A DNA stretch of 64,000 bases. Origin: Cryphonectria parasitica EP155 (lineage: Eukaryota > Ascomycota > Sordariomycetes > Diaporthales > Cryphonectriaceae). A model generated the notes under the pieces. The model saw only the letters and a program-made list of their open reading frames with translations, was not told the DNA's origin and did not search any database. The position numbers were made by a program, and so were the translations under genes. Within the stretch, counting starts at the first letter, position 1; every line of letters begins with the position of its first letter. Positions 48,566 through 58,209 of this stretch are shown piece after piece. The stretch spans positions 3,066,068 to 3,130,067 of the forward strand of contig NW_024468910.1 of assembly GCF_011745365.1 (NCBI RefSeq), written 5' to 3'.

Positions 48566-50698
48566 ATGGCTCCTCCAGGAACCCCTTCGTCCCCGCGCGC
48601 CCCCACTCAGGAAGAACTGGTCAACCAGGTGTACCAGCTTACCCAGCGTATCCAGGACCTGCGCGAATAACAGCAGGCTCAGAGCGCTACCATCGCCAAC
48701 CAACAGGCCCAGCTAGCCCAACAGGCCCAGCTAGCCCAACAGGCCCAGCTAGCCCAACAGGCTCAGCAGGCGCAGTCTATCTCTGCAACCACTAGTGGCG
48801 CTGGAAAAGCATACAAGATGGACAAGCCCGCCATGTATGATGGCAATCAGAAGATGCTGCATGGGTTCCTTACCCACTGCAGGGCGTACTTTTTGCACCA
48901 TGCAACCTAGTTTACCATGGAATCCGAGAAGGTTATTCTTGCAGACATTCGTCTCGAGAAAGATGCTCTCATCTGGTACGAACCTTCTCTACGCAACCAC
49001 TTGGAGCATCAGGACAATCCCAACGCGCGTACCCAGGGTACCAAGGATATGTTCGATTCTTTTGAGGGCTTCGAGAAGGCTCTCAAAGAGATCTTTGGTG
49101 ATCTCAACGAAGAACGCACTACAGCTCAGCAGCTTATGGATCTCAGGCAGACCAAGTCGGCTTCTGTCTATACGGTCAGGTTCAAGCAGCTCTCAGCAAG
49201 ACTTCTGTAGGAAGATAAGAATCTCATGGAGCACTATTATAAGGGACTCAAGAACAACGTTAAGAACGAAATCTCCAAACAGGATTGGCCAGAGGACTTT
49301 GCGACGTTCTCTAATCAAGCTATCCGCATCGACAACCGTCTGTATGAACGACGGGTGGAGAAGTCTAAGAAGGAAGGAAGCCAGACTTGGAGGTTTCCAG
49401 CTAATACGGGCAAGAAACTCCAAAACAAGAATAGCAGTCGATATAGCAGTATGGCTCAGAGCAGCACTATGCATGCCGGTTCCATGGAACTCGATGCAGC
49501 CAACAGGCAGTATAGCAAGAGGAACAGCGTTACTTGCTACAACTGCAACAAACAAGAACACATTGCATGCAACTGCCATCAACCCCGGAAGAACAAATAG
49601 CAACCAGTCCAGGAAGGACGCCAGGTGAATGTTGCTCAGCGACAGGAACCCAATCAACTGAGCAACACCCCCTCGGAGCAAGTATTGAACTCTGTCGATC
49701 ATGGAAGTCTCAGCTGGATATTCTGCTATGATGACAACTGCTTAACATACCTCTCGAGTAAGGAAGGTTCAGGATGGTTCCCTCAGAAACCTAGGCGCTG
49801 CAGACAAATAGCAACAGCAGGACGAGAATGCATGCCCAGCACCCCCACGAATAGCAACTCGGACTGCTCCAACATCGTGGAACAGAGCATCCAGGCGTTG
49901 GAAGAAGGGCTTAGCAACAATACCCTTCAACATTCTTCATCGCCTACGCCAAGCACCATGACCAGGAACATGGATAAGGGATGGTACCCTCTTGGCTACT
50001 GGTACGAACACCTAGGCAACATAGAGAATGCCTCTCAGGCAGCAGAAGGATCAAGCCAGAGCAAACAACCTAGCAGCCTGCAAAAGCTCCCTGCAAACAA
50101 CATGCCCAATAAGCTTAAAGGAAGGTTTCCCTTCAGCATTGGGTGGAACAAGGAAACAACATAGATCAAATATCTCATCTATGGAATAGAACTAGAGAAG
50201 CTCTTCACCTGCATCCCCTTGCAGAACATCGAGGCACGAGAGGATGAGGATCCTTGAGTCAGCTCACTTCACAACCTATACCACGAATTGGCTTGGATCT
50301 TCTGCACCTATCATAGCTGCAGAACGCATTTCTCGGAGAAGGTACAACACGAATAGTTCCCCGTCAGAGAACCAGAACAAATCCTTCAGGCTGTTGAAGA
50401 AAAGGAACTCCGCTTCAGAGAAGTTCTCAACAGATAGCACTACAATGCATACATTGGGCTACTAGACAACTGCTCCATGCAATGCATAAACAAAAAGATA
50501 GAATGGTAGCAGTGCAAAACAACACTCTGCACGATTTACATCAACAACAAGGTTTGCGACTAGCATTAACAGAAGAAAGATCAGGAACAATAATGATACG
50601 GGCAAAGGCAAGCTAAGAAGCTTGCTTAAGAAGCAGCGAAGCAGGCTCAGGAGAACAAGCAGTCCTTGACGAACTCAAAAGAACAGGATTGCTTGTAA
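48566..50698 (+). pseudogene. gag: Retrotransposon gag, broken by stops
   Basis: The reading frame begins at ATG 48566, 59 nt after the LTR, and stays open except for stop codons. It is interrupted at 48668 (TAA), 48908, 49208, 49598 and 50162 (all TAG), then more densely in a Gln-rich part (50255-50696). The N-terminus has a coiled Gln-rich segment with three perfect 18-bp repeats. The capsid part runs about 48917-49420 (ALKEIFGDLNEERTTAQQLM is typical gypsy capsid). The zinc knuckle CYNCNKQEHIACNC keeps C-x2-C-x4-H-x4-C. After it, a conserved gypsy segment (SWIFCYDDNCLTYLSSKEGS) is visible. The stops sit where Gln codons are likely, so CAR-to-TAR changes explain them. The frame differs from pol by -1; no canonical slippery heptamer was seen in the overlap (50617-50696), so the shift may be natural or an old indel. 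Confidence 0.85.
48701..48754 (+). repeat. Three perfect 18-bp repeats inside gag
   Basis: CAACAGGCCCAGCTAGCC occurs three times in a row and a fourth partial copy follows. In frame it encodes the hexapeptide QQAQLA, extending a helical Gln/Ala segment of Gag. Confidence 0.9.
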
Positions 50699-51323
50699 AG
50701 AAACTGCAGATGATCAGACCGGAACAATCCCTATATAGAGCTTTCAAGGCAGATTACGCTCACATCAAGTTCGACATATACATTCAAGAACACAAATACA
50801 GCGCACTATTGAACAGTAGCGCTCAGGGAAACTTCATATCCCCACACATTGTTAATCAGGCATAACTACAATGGAGATGGAAGAGACGCCCATACACCCT
50901 CAGCACCATAGAAGAACAACCTGTTGCATACAATCAAGGAGTAATCGATAAGGAGACTGATTATCTACCTATCTTGATCCAAGAATACGTAACCAGAGCT
51001 TCCTTTGATATCACGGATACAGCACAGCATGAGCTGATTATGGAGCTTCCATAGCTCAAGAAGCATAATCCTCGAATCGATTGAACTACTAGCTAGCTCT
51101 CATGGGAACAAGCTGTACCCAGAGAGATAGTTACAATCAACAGCGCAGGATCGAAGCTAGTGATTGAAGAACACTCAGGAAAAGAGGCTTTACACAACTT
51201 CACACATACCTTCAAGTCAGCAGGGCTAGCAGCTCAAGGAGAAGGACCTAGTAATAGGCGAACCCAAACAGTGCCAGGGCGCCAACAGGTTAGCAAAACA
51301 ACGGAAGCGAGACCCTCAGCAAG

Positions 51324-51342
51324 TCGGTCCGCCCCGGAGCGA
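51324..51342 (+). repeat. GC-rich palindrome, copy 1 (one arm mismatch)
   Basis: TCGGTCCG-CCC-CGGAGCGA in the protease-RT linker of pol. It is the same unit as at 51413 and 54342, with one mismatch in the left arm. Confidence 0.75.
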
Positions 51343-51412
51343 CAAGGAAAGGCTTCAGAAAGTGGATTGTGGATCCACACAGGAAAAACCTCGAAACCAG
51401 GCCCTCGAGCGC

Positions 51413-51431
51413 TCGCTCCGGCCCGGAGCGG
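51413..51431 (+). repeat. GC-rich palindrome, copy 2
   Basis: TCGCTCCG-GCC-CGGAGCGG, about 90 bp after copy 1 and in the same linker. Seven of eight arm positions pair. Confidence 0.75.
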
Positions 51432-54332
51432 ACGCTCAAGGCCCTCAAAAACGCCATCAGAAAAGAAGCACGCTCAACAGTACCTACTGTTCCTCCAGGT
51501 AGCAGAAACAGCACAAGGACCAGAACCAACACTCGCAAACATACCACGAGAATATCACAAGTTCAAGAAACTGTTCCAGGAAGAATTGGATACAGGATTG
51601 CCAGAACACAGCTCGTACAACCACGAGATCCTGCTACAAGAAGGAAAACAGCCCAAATTCTTCCCCATCTACGAACTAGACAAGGCACGGCTAGAGGCAC
51701 TCAGGGAGTACCTCGATGAGAACCTTAAGAAAGAATATATACAATCATCGCAATCACCAGCAGAATACCCCATCCTGTTTGTACCTAAGAAAAACAGCAA
51801 GCTCAGGCTATGCATTGACTACAGGCAACTCAACGACATCACGATCAAGAACCGATACCCGTTGCTACTCATCAAGGAATTACGAGATAGGTTGCAAGGA
51901 GCACAATGATTTACAGTCCTGAACCTGAAAGGAGCTTATAATCTGATCAGAGTAAAGGAAGGAAAAGAATGGAAAACTGCTTTCAGAACACGCTACGAAT
52001 ACTACAAATATTTAGTTATGCTCTTTGGTTTAACGAATGCCCCAGCTTCGTTTCAGGAAATGATCAATCACATCCTATGCAAGCACCTGGATCAGTTCAT
52101 TATTGCCTATCTCGACAACATCCTTATTTACTCTCGAACACTTGAAGAACACAAGAAACATGTGGAAATAGTGTTGCAAACGCTCCAGGATGCGAAACTC
52201 CTTGTGGAACCTGCAAAGAGCCACTTTCATGTACAAAAAGTCGACTATCTCGGATTCATGATCAAGCTGGGATGCATCAAGCTACAGAAAGATAAGGTAG
52301 AAGCTGTTAGGAACTGGCCAATTCCCAGGAATATCAGGGATGTTAGGTCTTTCCTCGGATACGTTAACTTCTACAGGCAGTTCATTAAGAACTACAGCCG
52401 GATCGCACACTCTCTTACAAATCTCACTAAAAAGGAATAGCCTTTCGAATAGACCTCCAAGGCACAAGAAGCTTTCAACGAGATCATCAGGCACGTTACC
52501 TCAGAACCAGTTCTGTGTAAAGCAGATCCCTATAAACTCTTTGAAGTTGAAATCAATGCATCGGGATATGTACTTGGAGAACAACTTGATCAGCGAGATA
52601 ACCAAGAATGTCTAAGGATTGTAAGCAACTTTTCAAAGAAGTTGAATAGCTCGGAAATCAACTACAGGATCCCTGATCAGGAACTCATGGTAATAGTGAA
52701 GGCTTTTGAGGAATAGCAACACTACTTTATTAGCATACAATACCCGATCATAGTTCACTCGGATCACAAGAATCTGACTACGTTTATGACAACCAAAGTC
52801 TTGAACAAACGATAAGTCAGATGGGCAGAATTCCTCTTACAATTCGATTTTAAAATTGTGCACTGCAAAGGCTTGGAGAATGGATGAGCAGACGCTCTCA
52901 GCAGGAGATCAGATCATCGAAACGCAGATTCTTCGGATATACAGAATATCTTCGCCCAAAACGAGTCAGGAAACCTCGTTAATGCATACAGAGAACTGAA
53001 CGCTGCCCTCAGGATCGGATTCTCAGGAAAAGACTCAGAATCGATGATTCCAGACGAACAAGACAACTACATCAAGGATGTATACAGTGCACCAGCACAC
53101 GGATATCAGGGAATCAGAGCAACCTACGAATGCATCAAGAAATACTGAAACCTACCAGGTCTTAGGAAAAGAATTGAGAGCATCCTATAACAATGCAACA
53201 GCTGCAAGAAGAATAAAGCAGAAAGATACAAGCCTTACAGACTACTGCACCTCTTACCAGTACCTATAACTGTTTAGCAATCCATTAGTCTAGACTTCAT
53301 TACTAAGCTACCTCTCTCACGAGAACCCTTAACTAAGATGCAATACGATAGCATCCTAGTAGTGGTTTGCAGACTGAGCAAGTATGCTTATTTTCTTCCC
53401 TATAAGGAAAGCAGTACAGCAGAGGAACTTGCATATGCATTCCTCAGAACAATCATTGCTAACCATAGCATGCCAGAGGAGGTAATCTCCAACAGAGATA
53501 GGAAGTTCAACTTGAAGTTTTGAACTTCGCTTATAAAACAGCTCGGAATACACTACAGAATGTTCACAGCATTTCATCCACAAACAGATGAACAGACGGA
53601 AAGAATGAATCAAGTTATTGAATAGTATCTTCAGCACTATATCAATCAGAAACAGAACAACTGGATTGATCTGTTGCCTCTTGCACAGTTCGCTTATAAT
53701 AGCGCAGATACGAGCACGACGAAGAAGTTACCATTCTTCATACTCTATGGATATAACCCAACAGCTTACCACAAGGTACTGCCAGAAGCAGATGCAGAAG
53801 CTGCGGATAAAAGGGTTAAGAAGATTAAGAAAGTTCAGAAGAAACTCCGATCAGAATTACAATTCGTTCAAGAACGAATGACGCAGTACGCAAACTCCAA
53901 AAGAATTAAGAAACCAATCCTACAGAAGGGAGATAAGATCTACCTACTTCGAAAAAACATCAAAACAACTAGATCTAGCAACAAACTCGACTACAAGAAG
54001 TTGGGATCATTCAAAATCTTGCGATAGATTTCTCCGGTTAACTACGAGTTAGCATTACCTCACAGGATGAGGATATACCCGGTTTTCCACATCTCACTGC
54101 TGGAACCAGCAGCACAGGAAACACCAACAGACAATACAGCAGAAGTGGAAAACAATGAACCAGAGTATGAGGTAGAGAAGATTCTCAAGCACAGAGGCAC
54201 AGATAATACAAGGGAATACCTCATCAAGTGGAAAGGTTACCCAGCAAGCGAAAATTCATGGGAACCACAGAAGAACGTTAAAAACGCTCAGGAAAGAGTA
54301 GCTGAGTATTGGAAAAAGAAGGAAACCAGTAC

Positions 54333-54941
54333 CTAAGACGATCGCTCCGCCCCGGAGCGAGACCCAGAAGCCTCGGGAACCTCACTCTCCAGAAAGCCCG
54401 ACCAATCTACCACAGAATTCCAGTCAAAACCCTCAAAAGAAGAATCTCCAGCTACAACAGCAGATTCCTCAGCCACCACAGCCTGCACTTCGGCAGCAAC
54501 ACGGACCCTCTCAGCCTCGGCCTCCTCAGCCTCCTCCTTCTCAAGATCTTCGAGATTCTTGAGACCTCGACGAATAGCCCGAGACATCCTCTCACGCCAC
54601 ATCTTCTTTTGTTGACGCAGTCGAAGCAACTTCAACTCCAACTCTTCTATCTCGTCCTCCAGCTTTCGATGCTGAGTAGAGGTAAGAAGGAGTTCGGCAG
54701 CGTTCGTCGGCTCCAGAACGTCGCATTTGGCGCGATTCTGGGAAACGCACTCCGAGCAACGGGATGAATCGTGAGGAGAAACGATACACGATTGCAGGCC
54801 TCGACTATCGCAATAAGAACAGGGATGCATATCGAAACTGTTTGAAAGAATGGACTGAAGAAGGAGATCTTTCTGCTTCTTTTTGTCAGAGCGAGGATTC
54901 GAGGATTTCGGTTTCGCGACTTTGTTGATTCTGTTCGGCAT
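54333..54941 (-). CDS. Intact antisense ORF inside the retrotransposon: putative zinc-cluster plus coiled-coil protein
   Basis: 202 aa, ATG to TAG with no interruption, opposite in strand to gag-pol. Its stop codon overlaps the pol stop by two bases. Residues 1-37 are basic (KKKQKD near 20-25), a possible nuclear signal. Cysteines at 41, 44, 52, 62, 65 and 73 give C-x2-C-x7-C-x9-C-x2-C-x7-C, close to the fungal Zn(II)2Cys6 pattern, with one extra residue in the first long loop. Residues about 88-148 are a charged Leu/Glu-rich helix likely to form a coiled coil (KLEDEIEELELKLLRLRQQK), followed by an Ala/Val/Glu-rich part and an acidic aromatic tail (FEGFDWNSVVDWSGF) reminiscent of activation domains. 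Function is unknown; a DNA-binding dimer is inference. The region is richer in G+C and in CpA than pol by eye. Transcription could start in the 3' LTR, which begins 91 bp upstream of this ATG. Confidence 0.7.
   Translation of the reverse strand: MPNRINKVAKPKSSNPRSDKKKQKDLLLQSILSNSFDMHPCSYCDSRGLQSCIVSPHDSSRCSECVSQNRAKCDVLEPTNAAELLLTSTQHRKLEDEIEELELKLLRLRQQKKMWRERMSRAIRRGLKNLEDLEKEEAEEAEAERVRVAAEVQAVVAEESAVVAGDSSFEGFDWNSVVDWSGFLESEVPEASGSRSGAERSS
54342..54360 (+). repeat. GC-rich palindrome, copy 3 (perfect arms)
   Basis: TCGCTCCG-CCC-CGGAGCGA, six bases after the pol stop and within the last codons of the antisense ORF. In RNA of either strand it would form a strong hairpin, so it might act as a terminator or 3' end signal for the convergent ORFs. 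Confidence 0.75.
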
Positions 54942-55017
54942 CTCGATTAGGAAGGCAAGATCATGAACACGAAGACTTGCCAGGATACTTACAGAAGATC
55001 GTTGAGGACAACGACTG

Positions 55018-55032
55018 ATAGGAGGGAGATGA
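55018..55032 (+). other. Polypurine tract before the 3' LTR
   Basis: The purine-rich stretch AGGAGGGAGATGA abuts the 3' LTR, the position required for plus-strand priming. One T interrupts it. Confidence 0.7.
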
Positions 55033-55484
55033 TGTTATGACCCATCCAACATGCAGGTCACAGAACAGGTCACGAGTAACAGGGACCAGGTGTCAAGAAC
55101 TCAACATTCTGACAAAGCATTGATTACATAACCCAGGGTTAGGGTTGTAAAGGAGGGAGGATCGTTGGGCTCGCTAGCGATCCCAACGAGCTTCACACCT
55201 TGGATCGCTAGACTCGCCAGCGATCCCAACGAGCCATACTGAAGAGCTGGATATATAAGGATACGGTCATTACCATTAGACGGATTCAGTACATAGCTCT
55301 TCAGTTGTCAATCTAAGTATTCAGTTTCATACACTGAGTAGCCCCAAAGGCAGTGAACACTTGCATCGCTTATTAGGACTTGTACGGTTCCGTATTCAAG
55401 GACTTGACACTTTGACACCGCTCTTGTTAGCATAAACCCCTTCGTGTACTTAGGAATCTTCGGATTGCTGCAGTGCTCATTACA
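55033..55484 (+). repeat. 3' LTR, 452 bp
   Basis: Same length and boundaries as the 5' LTR, with three transition differences (about 99.3 percent identity by direct comparison). It carries the same telomere-like motif, palindrome and TATA box. Confidence 0.97.
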
Positions 55485-55489
55485 TATGT
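55485..55489 (+). repeat. Target-site duplication TATGT, right copy
   Basis: Matches 48050-48054 and marks the right end of the insertion. Confidence 0.92.
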
Positions 55490-55921
55490 ACTTAGAGCCC
55501 CTTGGGGGGGTTTGCTGGGCAATGAATGCATTCTGATCCGTGAGAGCAAGCCAACGGCCAATGCATGACTCGAATGAAATAGGCACGTGCTGTGGTAACA
55601 GATGAGGATGATTTTGACAAAACGACGAAACGTTGGTGATTTATGAGCCGTTGCATGAGATGAGGTGCGTGGCCGTTCTCAGCAATTGCGCTCGACGGTT
55701 GAGGCATGGGACAAGTACTTGTCACAAAGGTGGAAGAAGTTGGCAGAGTATGAGCAGATGACTTTTGGTATAATTATATGCAAAACCCCTCATTACGATT
55801 ACATCGCTATTGATGCTCCCACCTAGTCCTACAAAAGTACGCAAGAACTCCTCGCTGCTGCTGTGCGTGTGTATTTCGCATCCTTCAGTTTTTCGTCACG
55901 TGCTCATCCATCAGCCATCAA
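55490..55921. other. Intergenic remnant right of the retrotransposon
   Basis: 432 bp between the element and the stop codon of the GPI-type protein. No gene is supported; it should include the 3' UTR of that gene. Confidence 0.6.
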
Positions 55922-56604
55922 TTACAGAGCAGCGGCCAAGAGAGCAGCGACGCCCGCAAGAGCAACGGGGAAGTTCACAGCGCCGGCGGCGGAGGAGCTC
56001 GAGCTCGAGCTGCTGCTGCTGGACGCTGTCGAGGTGCCGCTGGAGGACGAGGACTCGGTGGTGGTGGCAGTGCCCGACGCGGCCGAGCCAGAGCTGCCGG
56101 ACGAGGAGGTGGAGCCCGCTGAGGAGTTTCCTGACGCGGTGGTCGTGGTGATTGTTGTGCCGGCGGCGGAGCCGGTCGCGGTGGCGGAGGCTGCACTTCC
56201 GGTACCAGTGGCGGCGCTGGTGGCGGAGGCTGTGGTCTCGTCACTGCTGACAGCGGTGACACCCCATGCGGCCTCGAAGGAGGACAGCAGGCTGGCCTGA
56301 GCAGCGGTAGCACTGGACTGGAGGCTCGAGTACGCGGCGTTCAGGGCGGTGCCGGTCAGGGTGACGGAAGCCTCAGCCGAGTGAAGCTGGTTGTCAATGA
56401 CTCCGACAGCCGACTGGTAGGCTTGGAAGGCTGAGGTATACCCAGTCTCGACGGCGTTGACCTGGAAATAATTGACCGGGTCAGCTCATTCATTCTTTGA
56501 GTAGCTAGAGGGGGACAGCATCTTTCTCTGTATTAAAAGGGGAAGGGAAAAAAACATACAGCGACAACGCTGAGGGTAGCGACGATGGCGGCCTTGAACT
56601 GCAT
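55922..56604 (-). CDS. Small Ser/Ala/Thr-rich secreted protein, probable GPI-anchored wall protein (2 exons)
   Basis: CDS is the complement of join(55922..56461, 56560..56604), 194 aa. Exon 1 encodes most of a signal peptide, MQFKAAIVATLSVVA; after a 98-nt intron (GTATGT and CAG ends, phase 0) it continues VNAVETGYTSAFQAY. Residues about 18-85 are a helical, Cys-free region (YQSAVGVIDNQLHSAEASVT) without a recognised family. Residues 86-170 are Ser/Thr/Ala/Gly-rich with one NSS sequon and a run of Ser, typical of an O-glycosylated stalk. The end, SSAAGAVNFPVALAGVAALLAAAL, has small omega-site residues followed by a hydrophobic tail, as in GPI anchoring. The stop codon is 433 bp from the end of the retroelement, so the insertion may affect its 3' side but not the ORF. 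The correct frame is not the longest one on this strand; the splice and the signal peptide decide it. Confidence 0.82.
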
Positions 56605-57904
56605 TTTGACGGACTTTGTTGTGGTGGATTAAGTTCGTGATGGGTGTCTGGCAGAAAGAGAGAGAATTGGCTGGTCGCTATGATTTCTCAAAGTGTACGA
56701 GAGAGAGAGAAGGAAAGAGAAAATTGGATTATTGTCAGGACGCGTCGAGACGGGACAAGAGCAAGCAATAAAGGGGCTTCAAGTGGTGGCTGGGTGGTCG
56801 GATCGAGGCTTTGGTAGAAATTCAAGGTACAGCACTAGCTCGGCAGACGGCATATCGCGAAACGGCCCTAATGCTAGGTTTAGACACACCGTACCATGCA
56901 GTGGTGCGCGCAGGGGCATTGAAATGACCAATTTAGGACACGTCATGGCGCGATCGAGTGCATATGCGGCAATGCACGAAGGAGCAAGGAAGAGTTCTAC
57001 AGAGGGCTAAGGAGCCACCCGCGCGCACACGCTGGACTTGAGAGGTCATAGGCAACAACAACTCATCAAGCCAAGCCCAGCCACCTTGGCTCTCCAGTCT
57101 GCAGAGGAATGGCCCAAAGAAAAGGGGCCGGGGGCGGGGGGCAAAATAAGAAAAAAGAAGAAACAAGAAACAAAAATAAGGTAAGATTAAGCTAACTGGA
57201 TCAGTCTTGTGTATACTACATAGGAGAGGCCCGAGACCAACCATCCTTCTCGTTCTGAGACGAAGCCAAGAAGCGTTATTTGGGGTCCGCAGTCACATTG
57301 CTAGGATTGCTGCTTGGATTCTCTAAGCGCCCATTGACACATAAATACATACATAACGTCCTATGTAATTAGATCGTCTAATAGTTCAAAGGCATGCTGA
57401 CCACGGACAGGGTTGTTTATTGACCGGGTAACTATATAATACCATGGCATAATTGATGAGCTGTATGTGGTGTGTTGTTTGCCCATGGTTTGATTTGCCG
57501 GCGAGATGACGAATACTTGTGGGGATCTCGGCTGAGGGAGCCTTGCACTTCCCCAGAACGCCACCTGAAGTTCCCGGCCAATCGTGATTATGCTTGAGGA
57601 TCAGCGAGCTCACCAGGATGTGGCAGCCTGCAGACGGCCCTGTCCCTGCTACCTATTTGGCGAGGCAAGTGCGAGGGTCTGATACCCCTGTCCCTTCCAT
57701 CACGTTGACGGCGGCCCTGTGGCAATACCGTATACGAGAAACCAGCCCTCACCCGCGTCTGCAGGCTTCACAAGCCAGTATTCTGAAAACTTCAAACGCC
57801 ACGGCTAGGGCTGATGCCTTAACTAAGCACAGCAGGAGATCTCTGCTCTGGAGGACCGTGCAATGGGATGTTTCCGACAGCGGAACGAATATGCAAAGAC
57901 CTTC

Positions 57905-57925
57905 CTCTCTCTCTCTCTCTCTCTC

Positions 57926-57962
<37 letters not shown>

Positions 57963-57966
57963 TTTT
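57905..57966 (+). repeat. (CT)n followed by a long poly(T) tract
   Basis: About ten CT units, then a T-run of nearly 30 bases and T-rich sequence beyond. This may be a microsatellite or the antisense end of an old retroposed sequence. Confidence 0.8.
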
Positions 57967-58209
57967 ATTCTTTTTTATATAATTCATTTGATTGACAACT
58001 CTTTTATTTTTACATATATTCAACGCTGATACAGCCCCGTAGCCTCCTTTCGGGATGCATTTGTTCGAGTTTGCCAAAGACGGAGACGGTGGTCTGGAGG
58101 AGGCTCGTCGCAACGGCTGACTTCCACGTCATGCGGGACAAGAGGAGACAGCATTCCGAGCACAAGGACATGTAGAGGCTACAGTGGGATGTCGGGGACG
58201 AAGGGATCA

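Larger units (their letters stand above)
50617..54336 (+). pseudogene. pol: Retrotransposon pol (protease, RT, RNase H, integrase, chromodomain), broken by stops
   Basis: One frame runs throughout, interrupted at 50863, 51052, 51082, 51094, 51907, 52438, 52450, 52714, 52813, 52885, 53146, 53188, 53275, 53521, 53623 and 54025. The protease site reads LLNSSAQG where DSGA is expected. RT is recognisable from [20 protein letters not shown] to YLDNILIYS, whose YxDD has become YLDN. RNase H starts FEVEINASGY, with Asn for the first catalytic Asp. The integrase zinc finger has GYQG for GHQG, and its core has ISNRD for ISDRD, while FHPQTD and TERMNQ remain. The C-terminal chromodomain (about 54160-54320; YEVEKIL, YLIKWKGY, ENSWEP) is intact and keeps the aromatic-cage positions. 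Between protease and RT lies a low-complexity Arg/Ser/Pro-rich linker containing two GC-rich palindromes. Every changed position fits G-to-A or C-to-T. Confidence 0.92.
48055..55484 (+). mobile_element. Full-length Ty3/gypsy chromovirus LTR retrotransposon, 7430 bp, coding-defective
   Basis: The element has two 452-bp LTRs beginning TGTTATGA and ending ATTACA, a 5-bp target duplication, a primer-binding site, gag, pol and a purine-rich tract. Domain order is capsid/zinc knuckle, protease, reverse transcriptase, RNase H, integrase and a terminal chromodomain, which places it among chromoviruses. pol is one continuous frame from about 50617 to 54336 with no net indel, but contains 16 in-frame stops and changed catalytic residues. 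The damage is entirely of the C-to-T or G-to-A kind. The LTRs differ at only three sites, so this insertion looks recent although its coding sequence is dead. That fits mobilisation in trans of an already damaged template, or later LTR gene conversion. The element also carries an intact antisense ORF before the 3' LTR. It lies between the PAN-domain gene and the GPI-protein gene and disrupts neither. Confidence 0.95.

Noticed and set aside
55863..56300. 145-codon plus-strand ORF rich in Ala, Glu and Val
   Set aside because: It is antisense to the spliced GPI-type protein, which has a signal peptide, a consensus intron and a GPI tail.
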